From the NCBI RefSeq assembly GCF_000374925.1, contig NZ_KB895554.1, positions 34,433-98,432 on the forward strand: DNA of 64,000 nt, written 5' to 3'. This DNA comes from Arthrobacter sp. 131MFCol6.1 (GTDB taxonomy: Bacteria > Actinomycetota > Actinomycetes > Actinomycetales > Micrococcaceae). The first letter of the stretch is position 1, and the number at the start of each line of letters is the position of its first letter. Below the pieces are notes generated by a model, which saw only the letters and a program-made list of their open reading frames with translations, was not told the origin of the DNA and ran no database searches. Of the stretch, positions 26,498-34,628 are shown in pieces. Position numbers and translations under genes: made by a program.

Positions 26498-26992
26498 TCA
26501 GGCGACCGGCCAGACCACGAGGGTCTGCCATTTCGCCGGGTCGGGTTCGACGCCGGGATCGGTGAGGTAGTACTCCCACATTGCCACCCCCGGGTTCGCG
26601 CCGTCCTGCCGCATCCGCGCCATGATCGCGCCGTAGGTGTGCTGCAGTGATTCGTAGGGGCCGATGTGCATCGCCTCGTAGCCCTGGCCTGCGGGGAGGA
26701 TCCCGGCGATGACCGCAGTGTCCGCGCCGCCGGGATTCGTGAAAGGTGCGGCGAGCGGAAACCCCGCCTCGACGTCGACGACGTCGGTCGGCGTGCCGCG
26801 GTACAGCGCGAACGGCGGTCCGGCCAACTGGACGTGCTGCTCCTGCACCGCACCCATGACGGCGGAGAAGGCACGGCCGAAAAATTCCCGCAACGCATCC
26901 ATCGGGACTGTCTCACGCACGACCGCTGTGGGCTGTTCCTTGAGTTGGGCGGCCCTGATGTCCGGGGCCGGCCCCGGGTTCGTTTGAGTCAT
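26498..26992 (-). CDS. GyrI-like/AraC effector-binding domain protein
   Basis: Single-domain GyrI-like small-molecule-binding protein of 164 residues. Recognisable parts are the N-terminal PTAVVRETVPMDALREFFGR, VQLAGPPFALYRG, the segment AGILPAGQGYEAMHIGPYES and a C-terminal WEYYLTDPGVEPDPAKWQT. No DNA-binding domain is present, so it acts alone or modulates another regulator. It is divergent from the agmatine operon with 233 bases between them; a link is only positional. Confidence 0.82.
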   Translation of the reverse strand: MTQTNPGPAPDIRAAQLKEQPTAVVRETVPMDALREFFGRAFSAVMGAVQEQHVQLAGPPFALYRGTPTDVVDVEAGFPLAAPFTNPGGADTAVIAGILPAGQGYEAMHIGPYESLQHTYGAIMARMRQDGANPGVAMWEYYLTDPGVEPDPAKWQTLVVWPVA

Positions 26993-27126
26993 ACCCCAGA
27001 CTCTGCCGGGTCCAATCCACGGTCTAGGGCCTTACGGCCCGCACCCCCGGGGAGGTCCGCGCCGGGGGTTGGCAGCGGTCCGGCCGCCGGCCCCGGGACG
27101 CCGCAGGTTGCACCGCGAATAAATAA

Positions 27127-27141
27127 ATGAACTTTATTCAT
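27127..27141. promoter_or_regulatory. Palindromic operator candidate, upstream copy
   Basis: ATGAA (27127-27131) and TTCAT (27137-27141) form an inverted repeat with a five-base spacer, in an AT-rich patch between the GyrI-like gene and the agmatine operon. It shares its half-site with the stronger palindrome 54 bases downstream. Confidence 0.5.
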
Positions 27142-27179
27142 ATTAGGTCTTGCCCCGCGCGCCCGTCACCCTCAAACTA

Positions 27180-27196
27180 AATGAACACCGTTCATT
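27180..27196. promoter_or_regulatory. Palindromic operator candidate, promoter-proximal copy
   Basis: AATGAACACCGTTCATT is a perfect palindrome with seven-base arms and a three-base centre, 30 bases before the first start codon of the agmatine operon. The size and symmetry suit a dimeric TetR-type repressor, but no such regulator gene is adjacent. Confidence 0.6.
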
Positions 27197-27225
27197 AATG
27201 TGACGCCCGTCTCACTGGAGTAGCC

Positions 27226-28341
27226 ATGATCGAAATCACGTCCCTCGACACCCCGCCCTCCCTGGCCCGCACCGCCTCGTCCCCTACCACGCAGTCCAGC
27301 ACAACGCAGTCCAGCACCGCGCCGTCCAGCACCGCGCCGTCCAGCACCGCGCAGTCCAGCACAACGCCGTCCAGCCGGCCTGCGCTGCGGGTCGGCGTCG
27401 TACAACATCGCTGGCATCCTGACGCCGCGGCCCTGCACGCAGAACTGGACGAAGGCATCGGGCGGGCGGCCCGGCTGGGAGCCGCCGTCGTCTTCCTCCC
27501 CGAGCTCACACTGTCCCGCTACCCCGCGGACACGCTTCCCGAAAATGACGCCGCCGGGGGCGGGACCACGCGCCCGCGGCCCTCGGACATCGCCGAGGAC
27601 CTGTTCACCGGCCCCACGTTCCGCTTCGCGGCGGACGCGGCCCGGAAACACGGAATCTGCGTCCACGCCTCGCTCTACCAGAAGGCGGAGAATCCGGACG
27701 GCGCTGACGACGGCCTGGGCCTAAACACCGCCATCCTGGTGTCCCCCGGGGGCGAACTCCTGGCCCGCACCCACAAGCTCCACATTCCCGTCACGGCCGG
27801 CTACTACGAGGACAAATTCTTCCGCCAGGGCCCGGACGGCGACGACGCCTACGAGGTCCATGCCCCCGCCGAACTCGGCGGCGCACGGTTGGGCATGCCC
27901 ACCTGCTGGGACGAGTGGTTCCCGGAGCTGGCGCGGATTTACTCCCTCGGCGGGGCGGAGCTCCTGGTCTACCCCACCGCCATCGGCTCCGAGCCGGACC
28001 ACCCGGACTTCGACACCCAGCCGTTGTGGCAGCAGGTCATTGTGGGCAACGGCATCGCCAACGGGCTGTTCATGGTGGTCCCCAACCGCTGGGGCAGCGA
28101 AGGCACGCTGAACTTCTACGGTTCCTCCTTCATCTCCGACCCCTACGGCCGGATCCTCGCCCAGGCACCGCGGGACGAATCCGCAGTGATTGTCGCGGAC
28201 CTCGATCTCGACCAGCGCCGGGACTGGCTCACGCTCTTCCCCTTCCTGGCCACCCGCCGCCCGGACACGTACGGGCGTCTGACCGAACCGGTACGCGCCG
28301 ACGCCCCGCTCGGCTCCGACACCAGCAAGGCCAACGCATGA
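27226..28341 (+). CDS. aguB: N-carbamoylputrescine amidase (nitrilase family)
   Basis: Hydrolyses N-carbamoylputrescine to putrescine, carbon dioxide and ammonia, the second step of the agmatine deiminase route. The carbon-nitrogen hydrolase triad is visible: E93 in LPELTLSRYP, K184 in RTHKLHIP, C227 in MPTCWDEWFPE. The family domain begins near residue 54 (LRVGVVQHRWHPD); the first 50 residues are a Ser/Thr-rich low-complexity leader encoded by a 15-base tandem repeat, with no counterpart in the family. No ATG or GTG lies between the leader and the domain. Its stop overlaps the agmatine deiminase start (ATGA). Confidence 0.9.
   Translation: MIEITSLDTPPSLARTASSPTTQSSTTQSSTAPSSTAPSSTAQSSTTPSSRPALRVGVVQHRWHPDAAALHAELDEGIGRAARLGAAVVFLPELTLSRYPADTLPENDAAGGGTTRPRPSDIAEDLFTGPTFRFAADAARKHGICVHASLYQKAENPDGADDGLGLNTAILVSPGGELLARTHKLHIPVTAGYYEDKFFRQGPDGDDAYEVHAPAELGGARLGMPTCWDEWFPELARIYSLGGAELLVYPTAIGSEPDHPDFDTQPLWQQVIVGNGIANGLFMVVPNRWGSEGTLNFYGSSFISDPYGRILAQAPRDESAVIVADLDLDQRRDWLTLFPFLATRRPDTYGRLTEPVRADAPLGSDTSKANA
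27292..27375 (+). repeat. 15-base coding tandem repeat in aguB
   Basis: Five full units and one partial unit of (CAGTCCAGCAC..CG, with CCGTCC and ACAACG variants) lie at 27292-27306, 27307-27321, 27322-27336, 27337-27351, 27352-27366 and 27367-27375. Each encodes five residues of the type QSSTT or PSSTA. Units 3 and 4 are identical. Confidence 0.9.
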
Positions 28342-29381
28342 GCGCCTGGCGGATGCCGTCCGAAACGGCACCCCAGGACCGGGTCTGGATGGCGTTCCCC
28401 ACCGGCGGCTACACCCTGGGCGAAACAGCGGCAGAAGCCCACGCCGCCCGCTCCGTCTGGGCCGCCGTCGCGAACGCCGTCGTGGAATTCGAACCGGTCA
28501 CCATGCTGGTGGCGCCGGCTGATGTGCAGACCGCGGCGGACTACCTCCACCCGGACATCGAGGTGGTCCCCGCCGCCCTGAACGACGCCTGGATGCGGGA
28601 CATCGGCCCCACGTTCGTCCTCGACGACGGCGGCCGGCTCGGCGCCGTCGACTGGGTCTTCAACGGCTGGGGGGGCCAGGACTGGGCCGCCTGGGACAAG
28701 GATTCGCTCGTGGCGGCGGACGTCGCGGCCCGCTCGGGAGCCAGCCACCTCGTCTCCGCGCTGGTGAACGAGGGCGGCGGCATCCACGTCGACGGCGAAG
28801 GCACGGTCCTCGTCACCGAGACGGTCCAGCTCGACCCGGGCCGCAACCCCGGGCTCGGCAAGGCCGACGTCGAGGCCGAGCTGGCCCGGACCCTCGGTGT
28901 CAGCCACGTCGTCTGGCTTCCCCGCGGGCTGACCCGGGATTCGGAACGGTTTGGCACCCGCGGCCACGTCGACATCATCGCGGCCATCCCGTCCCCGGGC
29001 ACCGTGCTGGTCCATTCCCAGCAGAACCCGGCACACCCCGATTTCGAGGTCAGCCGGGACATCATCAGCCACCTCGCCACGACCCGGGACGCGGCCGGCC
29101 GCGACTGGAACATCATCGAGGTCCCCGCCCCGGAAACCCTGACGGATGAGGAGGGTTTCGTCGACTACAGCTACATCAACCATCTCGTGGTCAACGGCGG
29201 CGTCATCGCCTGCACCTTCGGCGACCCGATGGACGAAAAGGCCTTGCGCATCCTTGGCGACGCCTACCCCGGCCGCAGGGTAGTCGGCATCGACGCCCGC
29301 GAGCTCTTCGCCCGCGGCGGCGGCATCCACTGCATCACCCAACAGCAACCGTCCGTCCCCCAGAAGACAGGTCAGCCATGA
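28338..29381 (+). CDS. aguA: Agmatine deiminase
   Basis: Converts agmatine to N-carbamoylputrescine and ammonia. The guanidino-modifying fold is evident: LNDAWMRDIGPTFVLDD, LVNEGGGIHVDGEGTVLVTE, RGHVDIIAAIPSPG, and catalytic cysteine 332 in GGGIHCITQQQP. The ATG at 28338 overlaps the aguB stop, and a longer upstream frame is only the aguB shadow. The 347-residue length is typical. With aguB and the permease it makes a complete uptake and conversion unit from agmatine to putrescine. Confidence 0.95.
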   Translation: MSAWRMPSETAPQDRVWMAFPTGGYTLGETAAEAHAARSVWAAVANAVVEFEPVTMLVAPADVQTAADYLHPDIEVVPAALNDAWMRDIGPTFVLDDGGRLGAVDWVFNGWGGQDWAAWDKDSLVAADVAARSGASHLVSALVNEGGGIHVDGEGTVLVTETVQLDPGRNPGLGKADVEAELARTLGVSHVVWLPRGLTRDSERFGTRGHVDIIAAIPSPGTVLVHSQQNPAHPDFEVSRDIISHLATTRDAAGRDWNIIEVPAPETLTDEEGFVDYSYINHLVVNGGVIACTFGDPMDEKALRILGDAYPGRRVVGIDARELFARGGGIHCITQQQPSVPQKTGQP

Positions 29382-30949
29382 GTCAAACTATCGGCCGCGA
29401 AGACGGCACCACTACCGCGCCCGACGTCGTCGATCCGGCCGGTTCCAAGCACGGCATCACGGGCAAGGGACTCAAGGGCGGCCAGCTGGGCCTGCTCGCC
29501 GTCGTCGTCCTCGGCATCTCCTCCGTGGCACCCGCCTACAGCCTGACCAGTTCGCTGGGACCCGCCGTCGGGGCCGTGGGCCTGCAACTGCCGGCGATCT
29601 TCATTGTCGCGTTCATCCCGATGATCCTGGTGGCGTTCGCCTACCGAGAGCTCAACGCCGATTCACCGGACAGCGGCACCACCTTCACGTGGGCCACGAA
29701 GGCGTTCGGCCCATTCGTCGGCTGGATGGGCGGCTGGGGCCTGCTGGCCGCCAACATCATCGTCCTGTCCAACCTGGCCGGCGTCGCGGTGGACTTCTTC
29801 TATCTCTTCCTGGCCCAGGTGTTCAACAATCCCGAACTCGCGGACCTGACCTCCAACACGGCCGTAAACATCGTGACGTGCCTGGTGTTCGTGGCACTGG
29901 CCGTCTGGGTCAGCTACCGCGGCCTGCACGCCACCAAGCTGGTGCAGTACACCATGGTCGGATTCCAGGTCCTCGTCCTGGGCATCTTCGTCGTCATGGC
30001 ACTCACCCACGCTGCCTCGGGCGACTCGGGCACCGCGATCGCCTTCAACTGGGACTGGTTCAACCCGATGAAGATCGGCAGCTTCGAGCAGTTCGCCGCC
30101 GGCATGTCGCTGGCCGTCTTCGTCTACTGGGGCTGGGACGTCTGCCTCACCGTGAACGAGGAAACCAAGGGCGGCAAGGGCACCGCCGGCCGGGCAGGAA
30201 CCACGACGGCGGTCGCCGTCCTGGCCCTGTACCTCGTCGCGATCGTGGCCACCATGATGGTTGCCGGCACCGGAACCGACGGCATCGGCCTGAACAACCC
30301 GGACAACCAGTCGAACATCTTTGCGGCACTGGCCTCCCCCGTCATGGGCCCGCTGGCCATCCTGATGTCCCTGGCCGTGCTCTCCGGCACCGCGTCGTCC
30401 CTGCAGTCCACCATGGCCTCCCCCGCCCGCAGCCTGCTGGCGATGGGCCACTACGGGGCGCTGCCGCCGCGCTTCGCATCCGTCAGCAAGCGGTTCGGGT
30501 CCCCCGGTTTCGCCACGGTGATTGCCGGTGTGATCTCCGGCGGCTTCTATGCCGTCATGAAGGTGGTCAGCGAGAACGTCCTCAATGACACCATCATGGC
30601 CCTGGGCCTGATGATCTGCTTCTACTACGGCCTCACGGCGTTCGCCTGCACCTGGTACTTCCGGCACAGCCTGTTCTCCAGCGTCCGCAACTTCTTCATG
30701 CGCCTGCTGTTCCCGGTGCTGGGCGGCCTGGTCCTCACCGTGGTCTTCTTCCAGACCGCCGTGGACAGCTGGGCACCGGAATTCGGCAGCGGCTCGGAGG
30801 TCTTCGGGGTTGGCCTGGTGTTCATCCTGGGGATCGGCATCCTCGCCCTCGGCGTCGTGATCATGCTGGTCGCCGCGAAACTGCATCCGGGCTTCTTCCG
30901 GGGCGAGACGATCCGGAAGGACACGCCCGCGCTGGTGGTTCCGGAGTAG
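29378..30949 (+). CDS. APC-family amino acid/polyamine permease
   Basis: Integral membrane transporter of 523 residues with about 12 hydrophobic segments. The start of the membrane domain (LGISSVAPAYSLTSSLGPAV) and the SGTASSLQSTMASPARSLLA region are typical of the amino acid-polyamine-organocation family. Coupled to aguA by ATGA, so import of agmatine or a related cation is the natural inference; the substrate cannot be read from the sequence. The operon ends at a strong hairpin 20 bases further on. Confidence 0.9.
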   Translation: MSQTIGREDGTTTAPDVVDPAGSKHGITGKGLKGGQLGLLAVVVLGISSVAPAYSLTSSLGPAVGAVGLQLPAIFIVAFIPMILVAFAYRELNADSPDSGTTFTWATKAFGPFVGWMGGWGLLAANIIVLSNLAGVAVDFFYLFLAQVFNNPELADLTSNTAVNIVTCLVFVALAVWVSYRGLHATKLVQYTMVGFQVLVLGIFVVMALTHAASGDSGTAIAFNWDWFNPMKIGSFEQFAAGMSLAVFVYWGWDVCLTVNEETKGGKGTAGRAGTTTAVAVLALYLVAIVATMMVAGTGTDGIGLNNPDNQSNIFAALASPVMGPLAILMSLAVLSGTASSLQSTMASPARSLLAMGHYGALPPRFASVSKRFGSPGFATVIAGVISGGFYAVMKVVSENVLNDTIMALGLMICFYYGLTAFACTWYFRHSLFSSVRNFFMRLLFPVLGGLVLTVVFFQTAVDSWAPEFGSGSEVFGVGLVFILGIGILALGVVIMLVAAKLHPGFFRGETIRKDTPALVVPE

Positions 30950-30969
30950 CCTCCACCGGCAATAGACGG

Positions 30970-31009
30970 CGCACGGCTTTGCCCCCTGCTGCGGGGGCAA
31001 AGCCGTGCG
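30970..31009 (+). terminator. Strong terminator of the agmatine operon
   Basis: A perfect 17-base stem (30970-30986 with 30993-31009) closes a six-base loop and is followed by TTT. It lies 20 bases after the permease stop codon. Confidence 0.88.
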
Positions 31010-31118
31010 TTTGCTGCGAATAGGGCCGAACGAATCTTCCTAACACCGATACGACGGCGTAGCGTGACTCGCGTCAGATCCTGGTCTCGACCCGCTTCGC
31101 ATCGAGAGAAGGAATACA

Positions 31119-31946
31119 ATGGAACGCCGGACATTTCTCGCCTTACCGCTGGCCGCCCTGACTCTTCCGGGGGTCCTTTCCTCGGCCCCTGCCTCCGCGG
31201 TGGTTCCCCGGCCCCTGGCGCTCAAGGGCGCAGCCCGCGGAGGCACAGACGCACTGGCGCTTCGGCAGATCCGGGACCTCAACGCCAGCTGGTACTACTC
31301 GTGGGGATCGACATATACCGTCACCACCAACCCAGGATTCGTCCCGATGGTCTGGAGCGGAAAAGCCCTGATCCGGAATAATTCTGTCGGCGACGTGATC
31401 CGCCAGCTTCCCGTGACGAGGACCGAGAACCTTCTGGGCTTCAACGAGCCTGACTACTCCAGCCAGGCCAACATGTCCGTTGACGAGGCCATCCGTCTAT
31501 GGCCCCTGCTCCAGTCCACCGGCCTGAGGCTGGGTTCCCCGTGCACCGTCAGCGCGACCAGCCCGTGGCTGGATAAGTTCATGACCAAGGCGGCCAGGGC
31601 CAACCTGCGCGTCGACTTCATGACGATGCACAGCTACGGCTGGCCAAATGCTGAGAGCTTCCTTTCGAAGGTCCGGAATCTGCACGAAAAGTATGAAAGG
31701 CCCGTGTGGGTTACCGAATTTTCCGTCGCGGACTGGTCTGCGACCCCCTCGCGCCCCTCCCGGTACACCCGTAACGAAGTGCACAGTTTCATGCGGGCTG
31801 CTGTCGCCGGGATGCGGGCGATGCCGTTCGTAGAACGGTTCGCGTGGTATGCCAGGGGGCCCTCCGATCCGTGTTTGGGCCCTTCGGCCCTCTACCAAAC
31901 GAACGGCCAACTGACAGTAGCCGGCAGGATCTACGCATCGCTCTGA
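31119..31946 (+). CDS. Secreted glycoside hydrolase-like protein (Asl1/GH128-type core)
   Basis: Exported 275-residue protein. The signal peptide has an Arg pair and cleavage near residue 29 (MERRTFLALPLAALTLPG, then SSAPASAVV). The mature part matches the glycosyl hydrolase catalytic core described for Asl1-like and GH128 beta-glucanases: WYYSWGS, FVPMVW, LLGFNEPDYSSQANM (acid/base Glu in NEP), VDFMTMHSYGW, and VWVTEFSVADW (nucleophile Glu in TEF). A fungal or plant-type beta-glucan substrate is an inference. It stands alone behind a 169-base gap. Confidence 0.82.
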   Translation: MERRTFLALPLAALTLPGVLSSAPASAVVPRPLALKGAARGGTDALALRQIRDLNASWYYSWGSTYTVTTNPGFVPMVWSGKALIRNNSVGDVIRQLPVTRTENLLGFNEPDYSSQANMSVDEAIRLWPLLQSTGLRLGSPCTVSATSPWLDKFMTKAARANLRVDFMTMHSYGWPNAESFLSKVRNLHEKYERPVWVTEFSVADWSATPSRPSRYTRNEVHSFMRAAVAGMRAMPFVERFAWYARGPSDPCLGPSALYQTNGQLTVAGRIYASL

Positions 31947-31966
31947 CGCCGGTGGGGCCCTGCACC

Positions 31967-32002
31967 TATTGATGGGACTACTGGTATTGATGGGACTACT
32001 GG
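31967..32002. repeat. Exact 18-base tandem duplication
   Basis: The word TATTGATGGGACTACTGG occurs twice back to back (31967-31984 and 31985-32002) in the 61-base gap between two convergent genes. The second copy ends six bases before the stop codon of the deacetylase-like gene. Confidence 0.9.
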
Positions 32003-32007
32003 CCAGT

Positions 32008-32892
32008 TCAGTAGTCCGGGTAGAGTTCCGCGGATGCTGTAACGGGGATGAGGGGCTCGGCAATCATCTCCGGGTCGCCGAGGGCCGCGTCCGCGAGCGC
32101 TTCGCACGTCGAGAAGCGGACGTCGCCGCGTTCCAGCGCCGTTTCGATAACCGTCCGCAGGGCTTCCAGCCGTCCTGCCCGTCCAGTGAGAAACGGGTGG
32201 CACGTGAGCATGAATAGCGCTCCGTGACGTCGCATTGCGTCGATCTCGTGAATCCACATATCAGCGACCACCAGAGGCGACTGGATGATTTCACCGATCC
32301 TGGGTTCAGGAAGGAAGGCATACTGCTCCCAGTCGTCCAGGCTCCAATGCGGGGGAAGCTCCGCAACCGTTCCTGCGGGGGTTTCAATGAGATACGGCAC
32401 GTCCGCGTCCATCAGGCTGGAATCGTATTTGAGCCCGTACTCAGCTACCAGCGACGGCGTCTGCCAGGAGGGCTCCCATAGCGCGGCGCGGTGCCCCTTT
32501 GGAGTAATGCCGAAGCGCCCGAGTGCGGCAAGCGCCAGGTCGAAGTCGGCGCGTTCATCGTCGAAACTCATGTTCACCGCGGTCCGGTGAGTGTGTGAGT
32601 GGTGCGCGATCTCGTGCCCCGATTCCAGGACCTGTTCAACCATGCGGGGATATCGTTCCGCGGTTACCCCTGGAATGAAGAATGTCGCCGGCTGCTGGAC
32701 CTCTTTCAACATTTGGAGAATCCGAGGAACCCCCACTTTGGGTCCAAACGCCTGGTGAGTCATCGCCATCGCGTTCTCGGCATAGCGGCGGCCGGCAGCC
32801 AGGATGGGGGACTCGGCGTCGACGTCGAACGTCAACGCGGCAACGCATGCCGCCCCCTGCCTCCATCCTCCCTTTCCAAGGTCAGAAGTCAT
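32008..32892 (-). CDS. Polysaccharide-deacetylase-fold hydrolase, PuuE/HpPgdA-like
   Basis: NodB-fold metalloenzyme of 294 residues. Metal-ligand motifs are visible: LTFDVDAES with the catalytic and metal Asp pair, and AHHSHTHRTAV with the two metal His. The segment PKGHRAALWEPSWQ and YDSSLMDADVPY belong to the clade of cytosolic PuuE allantoinase, cyclic imidase and HpPgdA, not secreted chitin deacetylases; there is no signal peptide. It is the last gene of a seven-gene operon and overlaps the epimerase by 11 bases. ATG at 32892 preferred over 32913. With an NCS1 permease upstream, hydrolysis of a cyclic amide is a reasonable guess. Confidence 0.85.
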   Translation of the reverse strand: MTSDLGKGGWRQGAACVAALTFDVDAESPILAAGRRYAENAMAMTHQAFGPKVGVPRILQMLKEVQQPATFFIPGVTAERYPRMVEQVLESGHEIAHHSHTHRTAVNMSFDDERADFDLALAALGRFGITPKGHRAALWEPSWQTPSLVAEYGLKYDSSLMDADVPYLIETPAGTVAELPPHWSLDDWEQYAFLPEPRIGEIIQSPLVVADMWIHEIDAMRRHGALFMLTCHPFLTGRAGRLEALRTVIETALERGDVRFSTCEALADAALGDPEMIAEPLIPVTASAELYPDY

Positions 32893-33805
32893 GGCCGGAG
32901 AGCCAGTCTGCATAATCGCCGAGGGCCCGCTGCAGCGGCCAGGCCGATTCGTAGCCTAGGTCCGTGGCCGCGGAAGCGATGCTGAAGTGGCCCTGCAAGT
33001 CCAAGGTTGGATCCGTCCCGGGCCCGATCTCCACGGTGGCGTCCGGGAACGCCAATCGGACTTCTTTGACGACGTCGCTCAGTGTCCAGTATTCGCTGCC
33101 GGAGATGTTGTAAGCCAGGGGCCTGGCTGAGGCTGTTTGCGGTGCCTGGACTGCTGCCAGCGCGGCAAGAGCGACGTCGCGGACGTAGACTAGGTTGTAG
33201 CGGTGATCGGCACCGTGGTCGAGCGAGAATGAACCGTCACGGACCACGCCGCGCATGATGTCCCGCATGATTTCGTCCATCCGGTTTCCGGGTCCGTAAA
33301 CCTGGCCGATGCGCAGGGAGATAACGTCGATCCCGTACCTGTCGCCGTAGACCTGGCCGAGCCATTCCCCGGTAACCTTCGTTACGGCGTACGGCGTCGT
33401 GGGATTTACGGGCTCCGATTCGAGGACCACGGGCGCTGAGGTTTTTCCGTACACGCACTCGGAAGAGAAGAAAACGATCCGTTTGACGCCGTGGAGCCGT
33501 GCCGCCTCGAAAACCGCCACAGTTCCCTCGACGTTGGCAGCAAAGGTTGCCAAGGGAAAGCTCAGCGAATACGTCGGGTGGGATATTGCGGCGGTATGAA
33601 CGATGGTGTCCACGTCGTGCTCCTTGAGGACCTCGAGGAGACGAGGGATATCGAAGAGCTCGCCCTGAACGGACATGACATCTGGGCGCGGCGCCTCGAG
33701 GAAGTCCCGGTTGTAGCTGACGGTTTGATGACCGGCGTCGGAGAGTTCGTTGACTATGTGGCGGCCGGTGAATCCGGCACCACCTGTGACCAGGACAGAG
33801 CTCAT
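32882..33805 (-). CDS. NAD-dependent epimerase/dehydratase (extended SDR)
   Basis: Extended short-chain dehydrogenase of 307 residues. The Rossmann motif GGAGFTGRHIVNEL lies at the N-terminus; the catalytic set is Ser in FFSSECVYG and YxxxK in TPYAVTKVTGEW. Sequence around IGQVYGPGNRMDEIMRDIM is typical of sugar-nucleotide epimerases, but such proteins also act on free sugars and other hydroxyacyl compounds. AAAGG lies upstream of the ATG. It lies 36 bases after the SDR gene in the same orientation. Confidence 0.9.
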   Translation of the reverse strand: MSSVLVTGGAGFTGRHIVNELSDAGHQTVSYNRDFLEAPRPDVMSVQGELFDIPRLLEVLKEHDVDTIVHTAAISHPTYSLSFPLATFAANVEGTVAVFEAARLHGVKRIVFFSSECVYGKTSAPVVLESEPVNPTTPYAVTKVTGEWLGQVYGDRYGIDVISLRIGQVYGPGNRMDEIMRDIMRGVVRDGSFSLDHGADHRYNLVYVRDVALAALAAVQAPQTASARPLAYNISGSEYWTLSDVVKEVRLAFPDATVEIGPGTDPTLDLQGHFSIASAATDLGYESAWPLQRALGDYADWLSGHDF

Positions 33806-33841
33806 GTGATTTTGCCTTTCAGCACGTGTGTTGGATGGGGG

Positions 33842-34600
33842 TCAATGCCCTAGCGGGAAGGTTGTCGTTCGACCACCGTCGACCACCAGGTTTGTTCCCG
33901 TGACATACGAGGACTCAGGACCCAGTAGCCACAGCGCCGCGGCTGCAATCTCCTCCGGCAGGGCGAATCGGCCAAGCGGTACTGAAGCTTCGTCTCGGGC
34001 TCTCTCTTCTTCGTTCGCGAACTCGGCCGCGAGCATAGGCGTATCCGTCGTGCCCGGCGAGAGTGTGTTGACCCGGACGCCGGCGGGAGCTAGTTCGGCG
34101 GCCAAAGACCGCATCATCGAAAGCACGCCGCCCTTGGTGGCGGTGTACGCGGAGTAGCCCGTCTGGCCGACCAGTGACAGCTCGCTGGCAGTGCAGACCA
34201 GCGATCCGCCGCCGTTGGATGTGAGCGTTCGCGCCGCTGCCCTGGCGAAGTGGAAAGTGCCGGTCAAATTCACCTGGATCAGCCTTTGCCACAGCTCGTC
34301 GGACGTTTCAGCGATCGGCGCCACGCTGGAGATCCCTGCAGCGTTGAAGGCACCGCTCAGTGGTCCAAGTTCAGCTTCGGCCTGGGCGAAGGCGCTATCG
34401 ACCTGCACGGACTCAGCCACGTTGGCTTCGATGAAGATCACAGCGCCCGTCAGCTGGCGTTTTGCATCATCAAGCAACCGGTCAGGCAGCCCTACTGCCG
34501 CAACCTTGGCACCGTGCGCCAGAAGGGCTCGAGTGGTCGCGAGACCGATGCCGGAGCTGGCTCCGGTGACAAGGTAGGCTTTGTCCTGAAAATGGCTCAT
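33842..34600 (-). CDS. Short-chain dehydrogenase/reductase
   Basis: Classical SDR of 252 residues, an NAD(P)-dependent alcohol or carbonyl oxidoreductase. Cofactor motif TGASSGIGLATT at about 13-24, then NAAG in AFNAAGISS, catalytic Ser in CTASELSLVGQ and YxxxK in YSAYTATKGG, then SPGTTDTPM. The substrate is not evident; the gene sits between an FAD oxidase and an epimerase in the PucR-controlled operon, which suggests oxidation of a polyol or hydroxy acid. Confidence 0.93.
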   Translation of the reverse strand: MSHFQDKAYLVTGASSGIGLATTRALLAHGAKVAAVGLPDRLLDDAKRQLTGAVIFIEANVAESVQVDSAFAQAEAELGPLSGAFNAAGISSVAPIAETSDELWQRLIQVNLTGTFHFARAAARTLTSNGGGSLVCTASELSLVGQTGYSAYTATKGGVLSMMRSLAAELAPAGVRVNTLSPGTTDTPMLAAEFANEEERARDEASVPLGRFALPEEIAAAALWLLGPESSYVTGTNLVVDGGRTTTFPLGH

Positions 34601-34628
34601 GTCGTCTCTTCCCGCGTCGAATTGGTGG

